A stretch of DNA of 64,000 nt from Lycium barbarum (GCF_019175385.1 NC_083340.1:11358336-11422335); one strand, 5' to 3'; shown: positions 44,661-57,345, counted from the stretch's first letter. Numbers and translations: made by a program. The notes: generated from the sequence alone by a model not told the origin.

Positions 44661-45379
44661 AGGGACAAAACCGACCCTGTCTGTCGGTTTTTTTAAAATG
44701 TTGACCAGTATTTGACCCAAAAAAACCGGCCCTGTCTGTCGGTTTTTTTAAAATGTTGACCAGTATTTGACCCAAAAAAACCGGCCCAAAAAAATTATTA
44801 ATTTTTTAAAAAACAAAATGAATTGCAAATTCGTCGGTTTTATATTAATTTTTTTTTTAATAAAACCGACTTGGGACGTCGTTTTTTTGGCTAAAATATA
44901 TTTTCAAAATTCTGCCAAAAAGCCGACGACGTCCGTCAATTTTCTAATTAAAAAATTAAAAAAAATTACAAATGCAAAAAACCGACGCAGTCGGTTGATT
45001 TTTGGCAGTTTTTTAGTAGTGTATCAATCACATTTCAACTCCATAATTTTGTTGTTCAATGCGATTTTGCGCCCTAGGCCATGCGCGTGCCGGGTTATTC
45101 ATGAGAGCTCTAGAGACTAGGCCAACATCTCATAGGAGCTGCCCCACTCCACTCTCATATATGTGAATTCATCAAGTGTATGCAGCTTTAAATATACCAT
45201 CCATAAGGATTATGAATTTATTAAGAGTTAATTACTCATCCTCACAATTAGTGGCAGTTCAAGCACTCTCTTTAAGTGCGCAGCATCAATATGAACCTAC
45301 TTCATGGATCTCCAATCACATAGGTTGGGTTCCATCTCTATTGACAATCATATGGCCTTAACCCCATCTCTCTTGAGGT

Positions 45380-46542
45380 TTAAAGAATTAATTTTCTTCC
45401 CACAGGTTTAGTCAGTGAAACGGCCAAATTCATTTCTGACTTCACATAATCAGTGGAAATTATTCCATCTCTCAGCAGCTGCTTAACGACAGCATGTCTT
45501 AATTTCATGTGTCTGCTCTTAAAATTATAAGATTTATTCTTTGCAATAGCTATTGCCGCTTGACAATCACAATGTAAAAATACAGGAGGCAATTCATCCT
45601 TTAATAAAGGGATATTCGCTAAGAAATCTCTTAGCCACTCAGCCTCAAAACAAGCTAACTCAAGAGCCAGCAAATCTGACTCCATAGTTGATCTAGCAAT
45701 GATCGCCTACTTAGCTGATTTCCACGATATTGCACCCTCACCAAGGGTGAACACATAGCCACTAGTGGATTTTGTCTCATATGAATTACAGATCCAGGTT
45801 GCATCACAATACCCTTCTAAAGTAGAAGGAAATCCACTGTACAAGATAACATAATTCATGGTTCCTCTCAAATATTTCATCAGTCTAATTAATGCAGATC
45901 AATGCTCTTGATTGGGATTATGAGTATATCTACTCAGTCTACACACAGCATAGGCTATATCAGGTCTTGTAAAATTCATTAAATGCAACAAACTCCCAAT
46001 AATCTGAGCATATTTAGACTGAGCAACTGGGTCCCCATTATTCTTTTTCAATTAATAGTTAGCATTATAAGGAGTGGTCACACGTGTCACTTCAAAACAT
46101 TCAAACTTCTTAAAAAAAAATTCCACATAATGTTCTTGTGACAACAGTATACTATCATCACTCCTTATAACTTAACTCCCAATATCATATTTACTTCACC
46201 CATATCTTTCATACCAAAATTAGTAGACAAAAAGTGTTTGGTACTTTCCACAATATTTAAACTTACACCAAATATGAGTATGTCATCAACATATAAGCAT
46301 ATTATCACATAATCATTGTCGACCACTTTAGTATAAACATATTTATCTACTTCGACAGAAGAAATTCGTCTCTTATAAAGACTTGATCAACTTTCCCATG
46401 CCCCTATTTAGAAGCTTGCTTAAGGCCATAAAGTGATTTCATTAATTTACAAACTTTATTTTCTTGTCTAGAAATTGTACATCCCTCAAGTTGAACCATA
46501 TAAATTTCTTTTTCTAAATCACAATTTTAAAAGGCTTGTGAA
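45380..46542 (-). pseudogene. Copia reverse transcriptase C-half and RNase H, disrupted
   Basis: On the minus strand: YMVQLEGCTISRQENKV, LKSLYGLKQ-type text, then LYVDDILIFG (RT active site YVDD, about 46285-46315), KDMGE, and an RNase H block ending in an open stretch of 101 codons (HCDCQAAIAIAKNKSYNF; YVKSEMNLAVSLTKP). Several stops and frameshifts separate these parts. Its N-terminal continuation is at 52335-52900, on the other side of element B. Confidence 0.82.
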
Positions 46543-46706
46543 TTGATTGATGTGTCGTGAAATTACGGGATATTCGATGCTGATTTCTTAAGCTTTTGTG
46601 ACTCTTCAAACACTTTTGGTGTTACTTTTTATGTATTTATGTCGTTTTGTAGGATAAGATGTCCGGAGAGCATAACGGAGCAAAATGGAGCAAAAATAGC
46701 TGAAAT

Positions 46707-46836
46707 GTAGCACATGCTAGCAGCACATGCGAACAACACTTGCTGCAGCATGTGCTGACAGAGATGTTTGCACAACATGCTATAGTTTGGTGCAACATGC
46801 GACACCAGATGCGAGTAGCATGTTGTGCACGCAGGG
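46707..46836. promoter_or_regulatory. ACATGC/GCATGT palindrome cluster in the U3 of element B
   Basis: Words such as GCACATGCTAGCAGCACATGC, GCAGCATGTGCTG, ACAACATGC, CAACATGCGAC and GTAGCATGTTGTGC fill 130 bases; GCACATGC and GCATGTGC are inverted forms of each other. The TATA box follows within 40 bases. The 3' LTR has a longer version (51225-51392). The position corresponds to the CGCGATCGCG cluster of element A, yet the sequence is entirely different. Confidence 0.72.
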
Positions 46837-46872
46837 TATTTTTGTCCACAATTTATTCCCGTTTTGTAATGT

Positions 46873-46880
46873 TATAAATA
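46873..46880 (+). promoter_or_regulatory. TATA box of element B 5' LTR
   Basis: TATAAATA in GTTATAAATACTCTTTT; repeated at 51431-51438 in the 3' LTR. Transcription would start near 46910. Confidence 0.6.
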
Positions 46881-47778
46881 CTCTTTTAGGGTTTTGTAAA
46901 GCTCATCTTTGGTATAAAACACAAGTTCTTGGAGCCTAGGGTTTACACCACACTTTGAAGTTGAAGATTTGAAGATTTGGTTGAGCACTTTCTTGAACCT
47001 TTACTTCATTTCTTTAATTTCTTGATTTGTAATGAATATCTAAGTGTGTAGTATTTTATTTCTATACTTGAACATTATTTATAGAAGTATACATTGTTAA
47101 AGTTTGGATTGACACTCTTGTTTTGCTTATGTATTGAATGGTTTTTATTTCTAATGAAGTGGGTCTTTGTTTCTTTAATTAATCTCATTTTGAATGATTC
47201 TTAAGGGAGTAGCTAACCCTAAGACTCGCACATTTACTTTGATTGAGCTCGGAAGAGGAAATCTAGGTTGGGAAAGATTAATTAACAAGAATTTGGGTCA
47301 TTAAATTCATCTAATAACTTGAGCTCGGAAGAGGATAGTTACTTGAGGTTAAATTGATTGTGGCTAATATCACACTCTAAGGCTTGGAAAAGCTTAGAGT
47401 GAAATTCATTGATTTGGTTGGAAGACTTTCAATGAGATTTTAGAAATCATTATCTATTAACATAAACCTGCTCTTAGTTGTAAAATCGTGAAATACATTG
47501 GATCGTTACTTGAGCGTAATTTCCTTTGTATCCAAACTTGTGGCCATTGATCATTTTGCCCGCTTTCTAGTTAGTTTTATCTTTGTTAGTTTTCACATCA
47601 AAAACCAAATATTGAAAAAGTGTTTGGCTTAACTTAGTTGGTGATAATTTCTTACTTGTTTAAATCGCCTAGTATATTGTTCCCTATGGGATTGACCCCG
47701 ACTCGTAGTTGGGTGAATTATATTGCAACGACTGCATACACTTTCTCTTTGAGGAGTGAATTTGGACGTCAGCAATTT

Positions 47779-47798
47779 TGGCGCCGTTGTCGGGAAAC
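47779..47798 (+). promoter_or_regulatory. Primer-binding site of element B (tRNA-Asp type)
   Basis: TGGCGCCGTTGTCGGGAAAC just after the LTR, the same type of site as in element A with minor differences. Confidence 0.85.
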
Positions 47799-47936
47799 AA
47801 TTTGGTGTATTTGGGTTAGTTTGGGATTTTAGATTACTTGCTTTGGTCCAAACTTGTGAGAATGTGTTTGTGATTTTTTTTTTTTTTTTTTTTGTATTTT
47901 GTTTTTAGTTTTTATTTTATTTTTACAGTTGTCTCT

Positions 47937-49474
47937 ATGGCATTTTGGAATGAAAATGGGTTTGATGGTTGCAATCCATATTTTGATGACCCATGTCCAT
48001 ATTGTGGAGGATCACACTTTTAGCAAGATTATGAAAAATGCTCTCGAGAGAGAGATGTGTGCATTGTCTCAATTCTATGATGGGAATATTTGTAATATAT
48101 GTGGTGGTGAAGGTGGACATTGGAGTGATTGTCCCAATTATTTTACTCCCCCTCCCCCCAAGTTGTTCTAACAAAAATTCTAGTTGTGCTTGTGAATTTG
48201 ACAGGGACAATAACATGACAAGTGAAGGACAACGTGCCGGATTCGAAGGTATCATGACAATGCTCTAAACATACTTAGATCGGGAAGCTAAGATGGAGGA
48301 AGAGCGAAAACTCATCCAACAATCCATTTTAGAAAATGGAGAAGCTATGAAAAGAATGAATGATTCATTAGAGGATGCAAATTCCTCAATTGTCATGGAA
48401 GTGCCGACTCCTCAAAATGAAATAGTTGAAGAAGAGATTTCAAATTTAAAAGATGAGCCCGAGAATTCTTGTGACTACAACGAAAGTTGTGAAAGTGAAG
48501 AAGTGGTTCAACTTGAAGAAAAGCAAAACCTGGAAGAAGAAATCTCCAATTCTCAAAAAGAACAAGTTGAGGAAATTTTGAAAAGCATAATGGGGAGGAA
48601 TGAAAAATATGGGCAAGTCATGACCAAATTGTGGGAAAAAGTTCAACATGGAGATGATGAAACTATCCAAAAGGTGTATCTCACCATGAATGGACTTTTA
48701 CAAGAGTTGGACGACTCTCACAATGAAAAAAAACTTGACAAAATGGAAATTTTGAGCCAAGATTGGCTAATGAATCAAGCTCAACAACTTGAAGCCTATG
48801 GGGATCACCGTGAAGGCATTTCACGGATGATGGAAGAATTTCTAAAAATGAATGTTGAGCAAAGTTAAGGAGTGGAGCTACTTGAAATTACTATCCGAAA
48901 ATTGGTGGCCGAATTGAATGCAAAGATTGAGGCATGTGATGCTCACTATCAAAGGGCCATGGATTGTAGTTTTGAGTTGGTTTCCAATGAAAAAGAGGTC
49001 AAGATTGATTTTCATGAGCCAATAGTGAATTGCCAACCGACCAACCCAAAAATAGTGAATGATGCCGAAGTTGAAGAAATGATACTAGAGTTGCATAAAA
49101 AAGTTCATAAAATAAGTTTTGAAGACTCTAGTTCATTTTTGGGTGAGGATGTCAAAGATGAGGTAAATTTGGAATTGGGGCGCGCTGGATCACATTCCAA
49201 CCATTTTTTCACATTGTGCTTGGTTGATGATATAGAAGTTGAACTAACCGAGCCTATGGAGGATTGTGGAGATGAAGAAAGAAGCATCTTGATTTTGAAA
49301 TTTGCAACACCAAGAAGACAAAATGACATTCCTCACTTAAAGGCCAAGAAGTGCAAAATGCAACATTCGAGAGTTGGCCTCTTTGCTTTCCTATCACCGC
49401 CTCATGAGCATCACTGGAACCTTGATTCAAAGTTAGGGCGAAAATCCATATCCTCCAAGTGGAGGGAAAAGTGA
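47937..49474 (+). pseudogene. Element B ORF1, homologue of element A ORF1, disrupted
   Basis: ATG at 47937 gives MAFWNENGFDGC, matching element A. An in-frame TAG replaces the Trp codon in the first zinc knuckle (near 48019-48024), a one-base shift follows in GAAAAATGC (near 48033), another shift lies near 48160-48170, and stops occur near 48266 and 48868. The rest aligns closely with element A, including MEEERKLIQQSILENGEAMK, the acidic middle and the basic end (KAKKCKMQHSRVGLF). With several breaks it cannot make the full protein. Confidence 0.85.
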
Positions 49475-51065
49475 TAAAGGTAACCGTCATGCTACAACAT
49501 TAAATTAAGCGCTTGGTGGGAGGTAACCCATCGTTTTAAAATTTTTAAGTCGTTTCAAAATTTTAAATGTAGGTGCTCCTTTGAGGAAAAATGTGAAAAC
49601 TCTTGGCCTGTTTGATACTAATAGAGTTAGTCTTTTGCAAGTAAAATGTTGAAATGCGAATACCCCTCCAAATTGTTTGTGAAAGTTAAAAAGCAAGTGC
49701 ATAGGAAAGGATAATCTTTGTAACAACTTTTTGGCTTATTTGGTGACTCTTTACCTTCTAGTTGGGTTTACTTTGGATTATGAGATATTGTTTTATTTTT
49801 TCTTGCTTAGGAAAGTGAAATTGATCCATCTTGACTAGTTCATATGCCATATGTGATGAGTGTTTGTTGAATAATTCTTGTGCTTACTTTTATCATCTAG
49901 AACTAACCCGGTTAGTCTTTCAATACTAATTTTGATTATGTTGGTTAGAGAGATGACCTTGGGCTATCTTAGTGATTTTTGAAAAAGCCTCTTTAGCCTT
50001 TCTAGCCTACTATAGCATAAATAGTATCATTGGTAACTCCATTCGAGCCTATGACCTTTTCTTTAATTGCCACATTACAAGTCTTTACCCTTTTTGATGA
50101 AAAGTCTCTCTTTTGAACATTTCTCTCCTTGAACATGAAATTGTGAATTTGAGGCCAAAAGCCTAAGTTGGGGGTGTTAGTGTTGATTGAGAAGTGGTGA
50201 AGGTTGGTGTTGTGGAAAAATAAAAAGAAATGAAGAAAATTTGGAAAAATACAAAAAGGTTACACACTTTTTGTGCAAAAAAAAAATGTATCTTTGTGAA
50301 AAAGGAATTGGAAAAGAACAAAAACATTAGAAATCCAGAAAATGATTGCACAAAAAGAAGTTGGAATAATTGGGGAATCTAGTATGCAAAGGGAGGAGTG
50401 ATGTTTTGAAACAAAGAAGAAAGTAGACAAAAATTATTGTGTAGTATTCAAGGAGGGCGTAATCACTTGTATCCCAAATACTTATCCTACCCTTCCTTAA
50501 GCCTACATTATCAGCTTAAAAAGTCCCTATGTGATCTCCAACCAAGTGTTCTTGAGTTAGTGATGATTGAAAATAAGGGCAAGTTTATGGTGTGATATTT
50601 GTTAGCACTAGAATTTCTTGGTTGAGTGTGAGTGACTTTGTGTATATGTTCCTTGTGTTGTTGTTATGAATATAGTTATTTTGGAACTTTGTTTCTTGTG
50701 AGGGCATGTGGATTACGATAGATTGGCGATGTTGAAAAAAAAATTCCAAGTTAAGTCAAATGAGCATATCTAGTAAGCTAGTGGTTTTAAGTCACTTATT
50801 GAGGTTTGAGTGTTGTTGCTTGATTGTTTTGAATCTCTATTGCATTCTTGAAAATATATTTTGAAATGAGGGAGTTATTTGGTTAAAGGTCACATGCTTG
50901 TAGCCTAATTGTTCGTACCAACCAAAGTCATAAGAGTTGTGCTTAGATGAAAAAATGTTCTTTGAAAATGATAGTAGCACTACCTAAGCTTGTATCGATG
51001 GATCCTTATTGAAATTTTGGTTTTGATTTGCTTGAGGACAAGTAAAGACTTTAAGTTGGGGGTGT
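49475..51065 (+). other. 3' region of element B
   Basis: No ORF2 counterpart. It begins with the conserved hairpin AGCGCTTGGTGGGAGGTAACCCATCG (49507-49532). The rest is A/T-rich and ends with GCTTGAGGACAAGTAAAG and the polypurine tract AAGTTGGGGGTG before the LTR. Confidence 0.7.
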
Positions 51066-52329
51066 TGATGTACCGTGAAATTACGGGATATTCGATGCTA
51101 ATTCCTTAAGCTTTTGTGACACTTCTAGCACTTTTGGTGTTACTTTTTGTGTATTTATGTCGTTATGTAAGATAAGATGTCCGGAGAGCATGATGGAGCA
51201 AAATGGAGCAAAAATAGCTTAAATGCGGCACATGCTAGCTGCACATGCGAGTAGCATGTTGTGCATGCGAGCAGCACTTGCTGCAGCATGTGCTGACAGA
51301 GATGTTTGCACAACATGCTATAGTTTGATGCAACATGCGACTGGCATGTTGCACATGCGACACCAGATGCGAGTAGCATGTTGTGCACGCAGGGTATTTT
51401 TGTCTACAATTTGTTCCCGTTTTGGAATGTTATAAATACTCTTTTAGGGTTTTGTAAAACTCATCTTTGGCATAAAACAAAAGTTCTTGGAGGCTAGGGT
51501 TTACACCACACATTGAAGTTGAAGATTTGAAGATTTGGTTTAGCACTTTCTTGAACCTTTACTTCATTTCTTTAGTTTCTTGCTTTATAATGAATATCTA
51601 AGTGTGTAGTATTTCATTTCTACACTTGAACCTTGTTTATGGAAGTATACATTGTTAAAGTTTGGATTGAAACTCTTGGTTTGCTTATGTATTGAATGAT
51701 TTTTATTTCTAATGAAGTGGGTCTTTGTTTTGTTAATTAATCTCATTTTGAATGATTCTTAAGGGAGTAGCTAACCCTAAGACTCGCCCATTTACTTTGA
51801 TTGAGCTCGGAAGAGGAAATCTAAGTTGGGAAAGATTAATTAAAAAGAATTTGAGTCATTAAACTCATCTAATAACTTGAGCTCGGAAGAGGATAGTTAC
51901 TTGAAGTTAAATTGATTGTGACTAATACCACACTCTAAGGGTTGGAAAAGCTTAGAATGAAATTCATTGATTTGATTTGAAGAGTTTCAATGGAATTTTA
52001 GAAACCATTATCTATTAACTTAAACCCCCTCTTAGTTGTAAAATCGTGAAATACATTGGATTGTTACTTGAGCGTAATTTCCTTTGTATCCAAACTTGTG
52101 GCTATTGATCATTTTACCCGCTTTCTAGTTAGTTTTATCTTTGTTAGTTTTTAAATCAAAAATCCAATATTGAAAAAGTGTTTAGCTTAGCTTAGTTGGT
52201 GATAATTCCTTACTTATTTAAATCGCCTAGTAAATTGTTCCCTGTGAGATCGACCCCGACTCATAGTTGGGTAAATTATATTGCGACCGTGTACACTTTC
52301 TCTTTGAGGAGTGGATTTGGACGTTATCA
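51066..52329 (+). repeat. 3' LTR of element B (1264 bp)
   Basis: Near-identical to 46548-47774 apart from scattered substitutions and the longer ACATGC cluster (51225-51392). Ends GGACGTTATCA, followed by target duplication TTGAT. Confidence 0.9.
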
Positions 52330-52334
52330 TTGAT

Positions 52335-53078
52335 TCTAAGGCAATTAAAATTGAATAGAGGAAATTCTAGTCACTGGTGCAAATGTATCAAAATAATCAA
52401 TATTTTGGTTTTGAGAAAATCTTTTTGCTACTAAAGAGCTTTATATTTATCTATAGAGCCATCAGGATAATACTTTCTTTTGAAAATCCATTTACAACCA
52501 ATAGATTTTTCACCAGGAAGTAAATCAGTTAAAACCCATGTATTATTTTTCATGATCGAATCAATCCATTTTTATTGCCTCTTTCCAAAATTTAGCATCA
52601 GAAGAAGATATAGCTTTAAAATAATTTGATGGTTCATTACTGACAAGAAAAGTCTGAAAATCATTTCCATAAGAAAAATATTCCTTTCCAGGCCTTTTGC
52701 TCCTTCTCAGTTCCTTATTAGAGGTACTCTCATTATTTCTTTCAAGAGGCGCATGAGAAATTTTATCAGGCAATGAAAAAATATGTTCAAAAGATTTAAC
52801 TTTCTTTGTCTCAATTATAGTATTACAATCAAGCACATCGCTTTTCAAAATAAGAAATCTGTATGCAGCACCATGTTCAGCGTATCCAATAAGCATACAG
52901 TCAGCAGTTTAAGAACCTATTCTTCTCTTTTTAGGTTCAGGGAAGAGAACTTTAGCAAGGCATCCCCACACTTTAAATACTTCAAATTAGGTTTATAACA
53001 TTTCCACAATTCATAAGGAGTTTTGCTAGTTCTTTTATGAGGAATTCTATTTTGCAAGTGACATGCAGATAATATAAC
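52335..53078 (-). pseudogene. Copia integrase C-terminus and RT N-terminus, disrupted
   Basis: Reading leftwards: ACHLQNRIPHKRTSKTPYEL, a frameshift, MLIGYAEHGAAYRF (integrase C-terminal region with typical copia 'GYxxxxKAYR' text), a linker with SKRPGKEYFSYGNDF, then KFWKEAIKMD and the start of reverse transcriptase (NNTWVLTDLLPGEKSIGCKW). It is bounded on the right by the LINE and on the left by element B. Stops and shifts are present. Confidence 0.8.
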
Positions 53079-56000
53079 CGTTCATGTCCAGAATTGGGAT
53101 CTTAATTTTGAATTTAACCTTAGCTGTTTAATAAACATACCCCTTTGGGTGACATTCCCAGGACTCCCAGTTGGGTACTGGTCTATTGAGGCTTTGAGCA
53201 AGATAGCCAGCACTGTGGGGCAATCTATGTATACAGATAAGTACACTGCTGAGATGGAATGAATTTCATATGCTCGAGTCTTGGTTAATGCTGATGTTTC
53301 ACAACCCCTAGTTGAGTCCATTGAAATCACTACTTCTAAAGGTGTTTTTCAGTCAACCATTTGACTATAATTGGCGACCTAAATTTTACACTTGTTGTAT
53401 GAGATTTGGGCATACCTTAAAAGACTGCTGGATGGGTGAGAGAAAAGTGACAAGGGTGGATGATTTTCAAGAGGTTCTAAGAAGGAGAAGAAGGAGAAAT
53501 AGAAGAAGGAACAGACCTCCTAGCCAAGATTGGAAAGCTAAGGATGATGAGCATTTGAGTGCTACTGAATCAGTAAAAACTACTAATGCTCCACCACCAC
53601 TAGAGGCTAAGGTCACAATTATAGAACCTCCTCCATAAGTAGTCACTCAGGCAATTAGTAGGAGTCAAGGTAACCAGCCGCAGACTGCTACCACATCTCA
53701 AATGACTGCTGTTAGTGATAATAGATTTGCTTGTCTCCAGGATAAGACCATCACTGCTGCTATTTGAAAACCTGGAGACAATAGGGATACTCTCAATCCC
53801 CCATGATCATAGCAACATGGAAATGTTAGAGGGCTCAATCAGCCCCTAAAACAGAAGGAGGTGTCCCTCTTTCTGAATAAGCATAGAGTTGATGTGTTCG
53901 GTTGTTTAGAGACAAGAGTGCAAGAGTATAAGTCTCAAGGAATTCTTAGAAAAATTGCATAAGGACAGAGCACTTGTTGTAATTATCCTATGGCACCAAA
54001 TGGTAAAATGTTGTTGTTTTGGAAATCTCATGTACAGGTACAAGTTCTACAGGTTGAGGAGCAGTTCATCCATTGTCAAATACAAGATCCTGCTACTAAC
54101 TTTGCCACTGACTTTACTATTGTGTATGCCAAAAATGAAGCTCAACTTTTATGGTTACTTATAGGGGACTTCAACAATGTCCTCTCTGCTGAGGATAGAA
54201 TTGACACCCCAGTTACATTGGCCGAGACCCAAGAGTTCAAGGATTTCATAGACACACTTCAACTCACTCCTCTCAGGTCTAAGGGTTGGCATTTTACCTT
54301 TTGCAACAAACAACAGCATGATGATAAAGTTTATACTAAAATTGATTGGGTTTTTAGGAACTTGAACTGGATTCAGTAATTTGGGCATGTAGAAGATGAT
54401 TTTCTAAATCCAGGAGCGTTAGATCTCTCCCCCGTTTTTATTCAGTACAAACCCAATTCAACTTGCATCCTAAACCATTTAAGTTGTTCAAGACAGTCAT
54501 GCTTCATCCTGAGTTTAAGGATATCTTCAGAGCTTCATAGATACAACTTTATAAAGGCACTAATATGTTCAGGCTTAACAAAAAACTCAAGAGCTTGAAG
54601 GAGAATTTGAAGGGCTTAAACTTATCTGGCTTATTATGCTAAGAAACTCCAATAGATTAGACAACACTTGGAGATTACTTAAGCACACCTATTCAATTCT
54701 CCTTTGGACCAGGTACTTATAGAGGAAGAGAAACACCTTCTGATGGAAAACAGAAATAGAGTAGTGTTGAGGAACAACCGCTGAGGCAAAAATCCAGTGC
54801 AAGCTGGATCTCATGTGAGGATGCTAACTCAAGATATTTTCATGCCCAGTGTAAAATCAGAAATAGCAGAAACAACATTACTTCCATCTATGAGCTCATA
54901 GGAACAAGATTACTGACCCTGTACTTGTTGAGGAAGAATTCATAAAGTTCTTTACTGGCTTGATGGGATCAGCTGCACTAGTTATGCCTTGTCCAAACTC
55001 TGAGGTTATCAAGAAGGGTCCATGCCTATCATATCAACAAAAGTGCACTCTTATACAACCTGTTACAGATGGTGAAATCCTCATTGCTATTAAAGACATG
55101 CCTCATGACAAAGCTCTGGGGGTAGATGGGTACTCTATTGAATTTTTTACTCAGAATTGGATACTGTGAAAGAAGATGTTCTTATAGTTGTAAAGGAGTT
55201 CTTCTCCCCTGGTAAGCTCCTCAAAACATTTAGCTACACTGTTGTCACTCTTGTGCCTAAAATTGTGTCTCCTACTTTGGTAAAGGACTTTAGACCTATA
55301 GCATGTTGTACTACACTGTATAAGATTATTGCAAAAGTCCTAACCAATAAAATTAAGAGTGTCATTGATACTATTGTCAGTCCTTCCCAATCAGCTTTTA
55401 TTGAGGGAAGAAGTATAATTGATAATACATTGTTTAGTCATGAGTTATTCAAATAGTATACTAGGAAAGAATTGTCCCCTAGATGTGTCATGAAAGTGGA
55501 CTTGAGAAAGGCATATGACTCAATTGAATGGTGCTTTCTTAGGAGCATGTTAGCTGAGCTTGGTTTCCTTTTAGATTCATCCAGTGGTTCATGGAGTGTG
55601 TCACATCTGTGTCATACTCTTTAGTCTTAAATGGTGGCCTTACCAAACCATTCCAGGGCAAAAGAGGGATGAGGCAAGATGACCCTATGTCCCTTTACTA
55701 GTTTGTCATAGCCATGGAATACTGACAAAGAGAATTAAATGTAGTGGCCTCTGATAAGAAGTTCTTGTTTCACCTCAGATGTAAAAAACTAAGGGTGATG
55801 CATATTTTTGCTGATGACTTACTGATGTTCTGTAAGGCTGACCTTCTTTATTCTATAAAGAGGCTTCAAAATGCATTTAACAGGTTTTCTGCTGCTTCTG
55901 GCCTACAAGCCAATACTGATAAGAATTTTATTTATATGTCTGGAGTTGGTGATGCCTTGAAACTGGAAATACTTTCCACTTTGGGATATTGTGAAGGATC

Positions 56001-57345
56001 TCTGCCCTTATAATACCTCGGTGTGCCATTATCTTCCAAGAAACTGACAATTCTTGAATGCTTACCACTTGTGGAGAAGATTACTGCAATAATTAACTGT
56101 TGGTCTGCCAAGTTGCTCTCCTATGCAGGGAGATTGCAACTTATAAAATCAGTGATCTTTGGCATAAAAACTTACTGGGCACATATATTCTTGCTCCCAA
56201 AGAGAATTATGAAACTTATCAACATCATTTGTAGATCCTTTCTCTGGACTGGAGATGCAATTATATTTAAGTGGACTTTGGTTTCATGGGACAAGACATG
56301 CCTAGCAAGAGCTGCTGGAATGCACCTGGAAAATTAGAACAAAGCTGCCATTGTTAAACAGCTTTGGGCCATATCTGAGAGGAAAGATTGCTTATGGTTG
56401 AAGTGGGTCCATATCTATTACATGAAGGGTTGTACTGTGGAGACTTGCACTATCCCAAATTCAGCTACATGGGTTGTTAAAAAGATATTGGAAGCAAGGA
56501 AGTTTTTGCTTCAGGCACCAACTCTTCAGGGTGATATACAGGCTAGATTTGCTGCAGTTGTGGTTCATTCAAAGCTATCTATCAAGAAGATGTACACTTC
56601 TTTGATCCCACATCACATAAAGGTAACCTGGAAGAGTGTCCTTCTGCATCATAGCATCCACCCATGGCACAAATTTATTCTTTAGTTAGCCATATTAAAG
56701 AGACTACCTACTGTGGAAAGACTACTTAAATTTGGCATAAGGGTGGATCCAACATGTATTTTCTGTGGTAATGCTAATGAAACCTTTGATCACTTATTCT
56801 TTGGCTGCTCCATTGTCAAAACTTTATGGTAGAGGCTTCTGGATTGGCTTGGATTTCATAGAGGTGTTGGAACTTGGCAAGATGGGTTGCAATCGGTCAC
56901 AGTATGGGTAAGGAAACAGTCTGGACAAGGTGCAATTCTCCGTTGTACTTATGCAATGCTAGTTGCAGTGGTGTGGAGGTAAAGAAATCAGCTGAGGTTT
57001 CAGAGAGGCCACTATAATGTAGATAGAATATGTAGAGAGTTTGGCTATACACATTCACACCAGAGGAAGAGATATGAAGAAATGGTAGCCATGGCTTAAT
57101 CAGATCAACTCCATCCCATAAAGATGCAATTGTTGCTGCTGTGTCTGTTATGAGTTCGTAGGCAGTGTAGTTTCATTGTTATTAGCTTTCATTTGTGCTT
57201 GTATTGTTTACTTTGTTTAGTGACTCCTTAGCTTAGTTGAGTCCTAGGTTGTTTCCTTTATTTCTGAGAAACAGAGATCTGGCCCTGTTTGGTCTTGTAA
57301 TGATCACTTTTGGTATTAATAAAATTGTTTATTTACCAAAAAAAA
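53079..57345 (+). mobile_element. L1-type non-LTR retrotransposon (LINE), 5' truncated, disrupted
   Basis: ORF1 relic: WVTFPGLPVGYWSIEALSKI (plant L1 gag-like DUF4283 region) and a knuckle CCMRFGHTLKDCW. ORF2 relics in order: endonuclease start (IATWNVRGLNQPLKQ near 53810), LIGDFNNVL, KIDWVF; reverse transcriptase DFRPIACCTTLYKIIAKVL, SPSQSAFIEGR, KVDLRKAYDS, FADDLLMF (about 55808-55830); C-terminal zinc finger CIFCGNANETFDHLFFGC (about 56758-56815). It ends in a short A tract after ATTTACC. The start of ORF1 is missing. Many stops make it inactive. It lies within the copia integrase: flanking pieces (LWGEA on the right, ACHLQNRIP on the left) are adjacent in copia proteins. Confidence 0.88.
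53810..57095 (+). pseudogene. LINE ORF2 (endonuclease-reverse transcriptase), broken
   Basis: It would nick target DNA and copy LINE RNA at the nick. Visible parts are the apurinic-type endonuclease (about 53810-54380), the reverse transcriptase fingers and palm (about 55060-55900, with FADD as the active site), and the zf-RVT zinc finger (about 56700-56830). The stretch 54390-54960 is shattered by stops. Family members are about 1200-1300 residues; this region has the right span for nearly the whole ORF2. Confidence 0.82.

Larger units (their letters stand above)
41568..45021 (-). mobile_element. CACTA (En/Spm) transposon, right end and two decayed genes
   Basis: The right end on the minus strand reads CACTACTAAAAAACTGCCAA, the classic CACTA terminus. 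Subterminal repeats with CCGAC...GTCGG occur at 44660-44990, including a two-copy tandem unit of about 62 bp (44675-44790). Two element-type genes follow on the minus strand. The left end was not found, so the element is truncated or its end has diverged. Confidence 0.8.
46548..47774 (+). repeat. 5' LTR of element B (1227 bp)
   Basis: Carries a cluster of ACATGC/GCATGT palindromic words at 46707-46836, then TATAAATA at 46873-46880. It ends GGACGTCAGCA, a few bases before the primer-binding site. One stretch of about 40 bp in the cluster of the 3' LTR (CATGCGAGTAGCATGTTGTG and following) is missing here. Confidence 0.9.
46548..52329 (+). mobile_element. Element B: non-autonomous Athila-like LTR retrotransposon, complete
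   Basis: LTRs at 46548-47774 and 51066-52329, both starting TGATGT and ending CA. The identical pentamer TTGAT flanks the element (46543-46547 and 52330-52334). A tRNA-Asp-type primer-binding site follows the first LTR and a polypurine tract (AAGTTGGGGGTG) precedes the second. It is a relative of element A by ORF1, primer-binding site, 3' region and the R/U5 part of the LTR, but it lacks ORF2. It landed in the reverse transcriptase region of the copia element. Confidence 0.92.
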
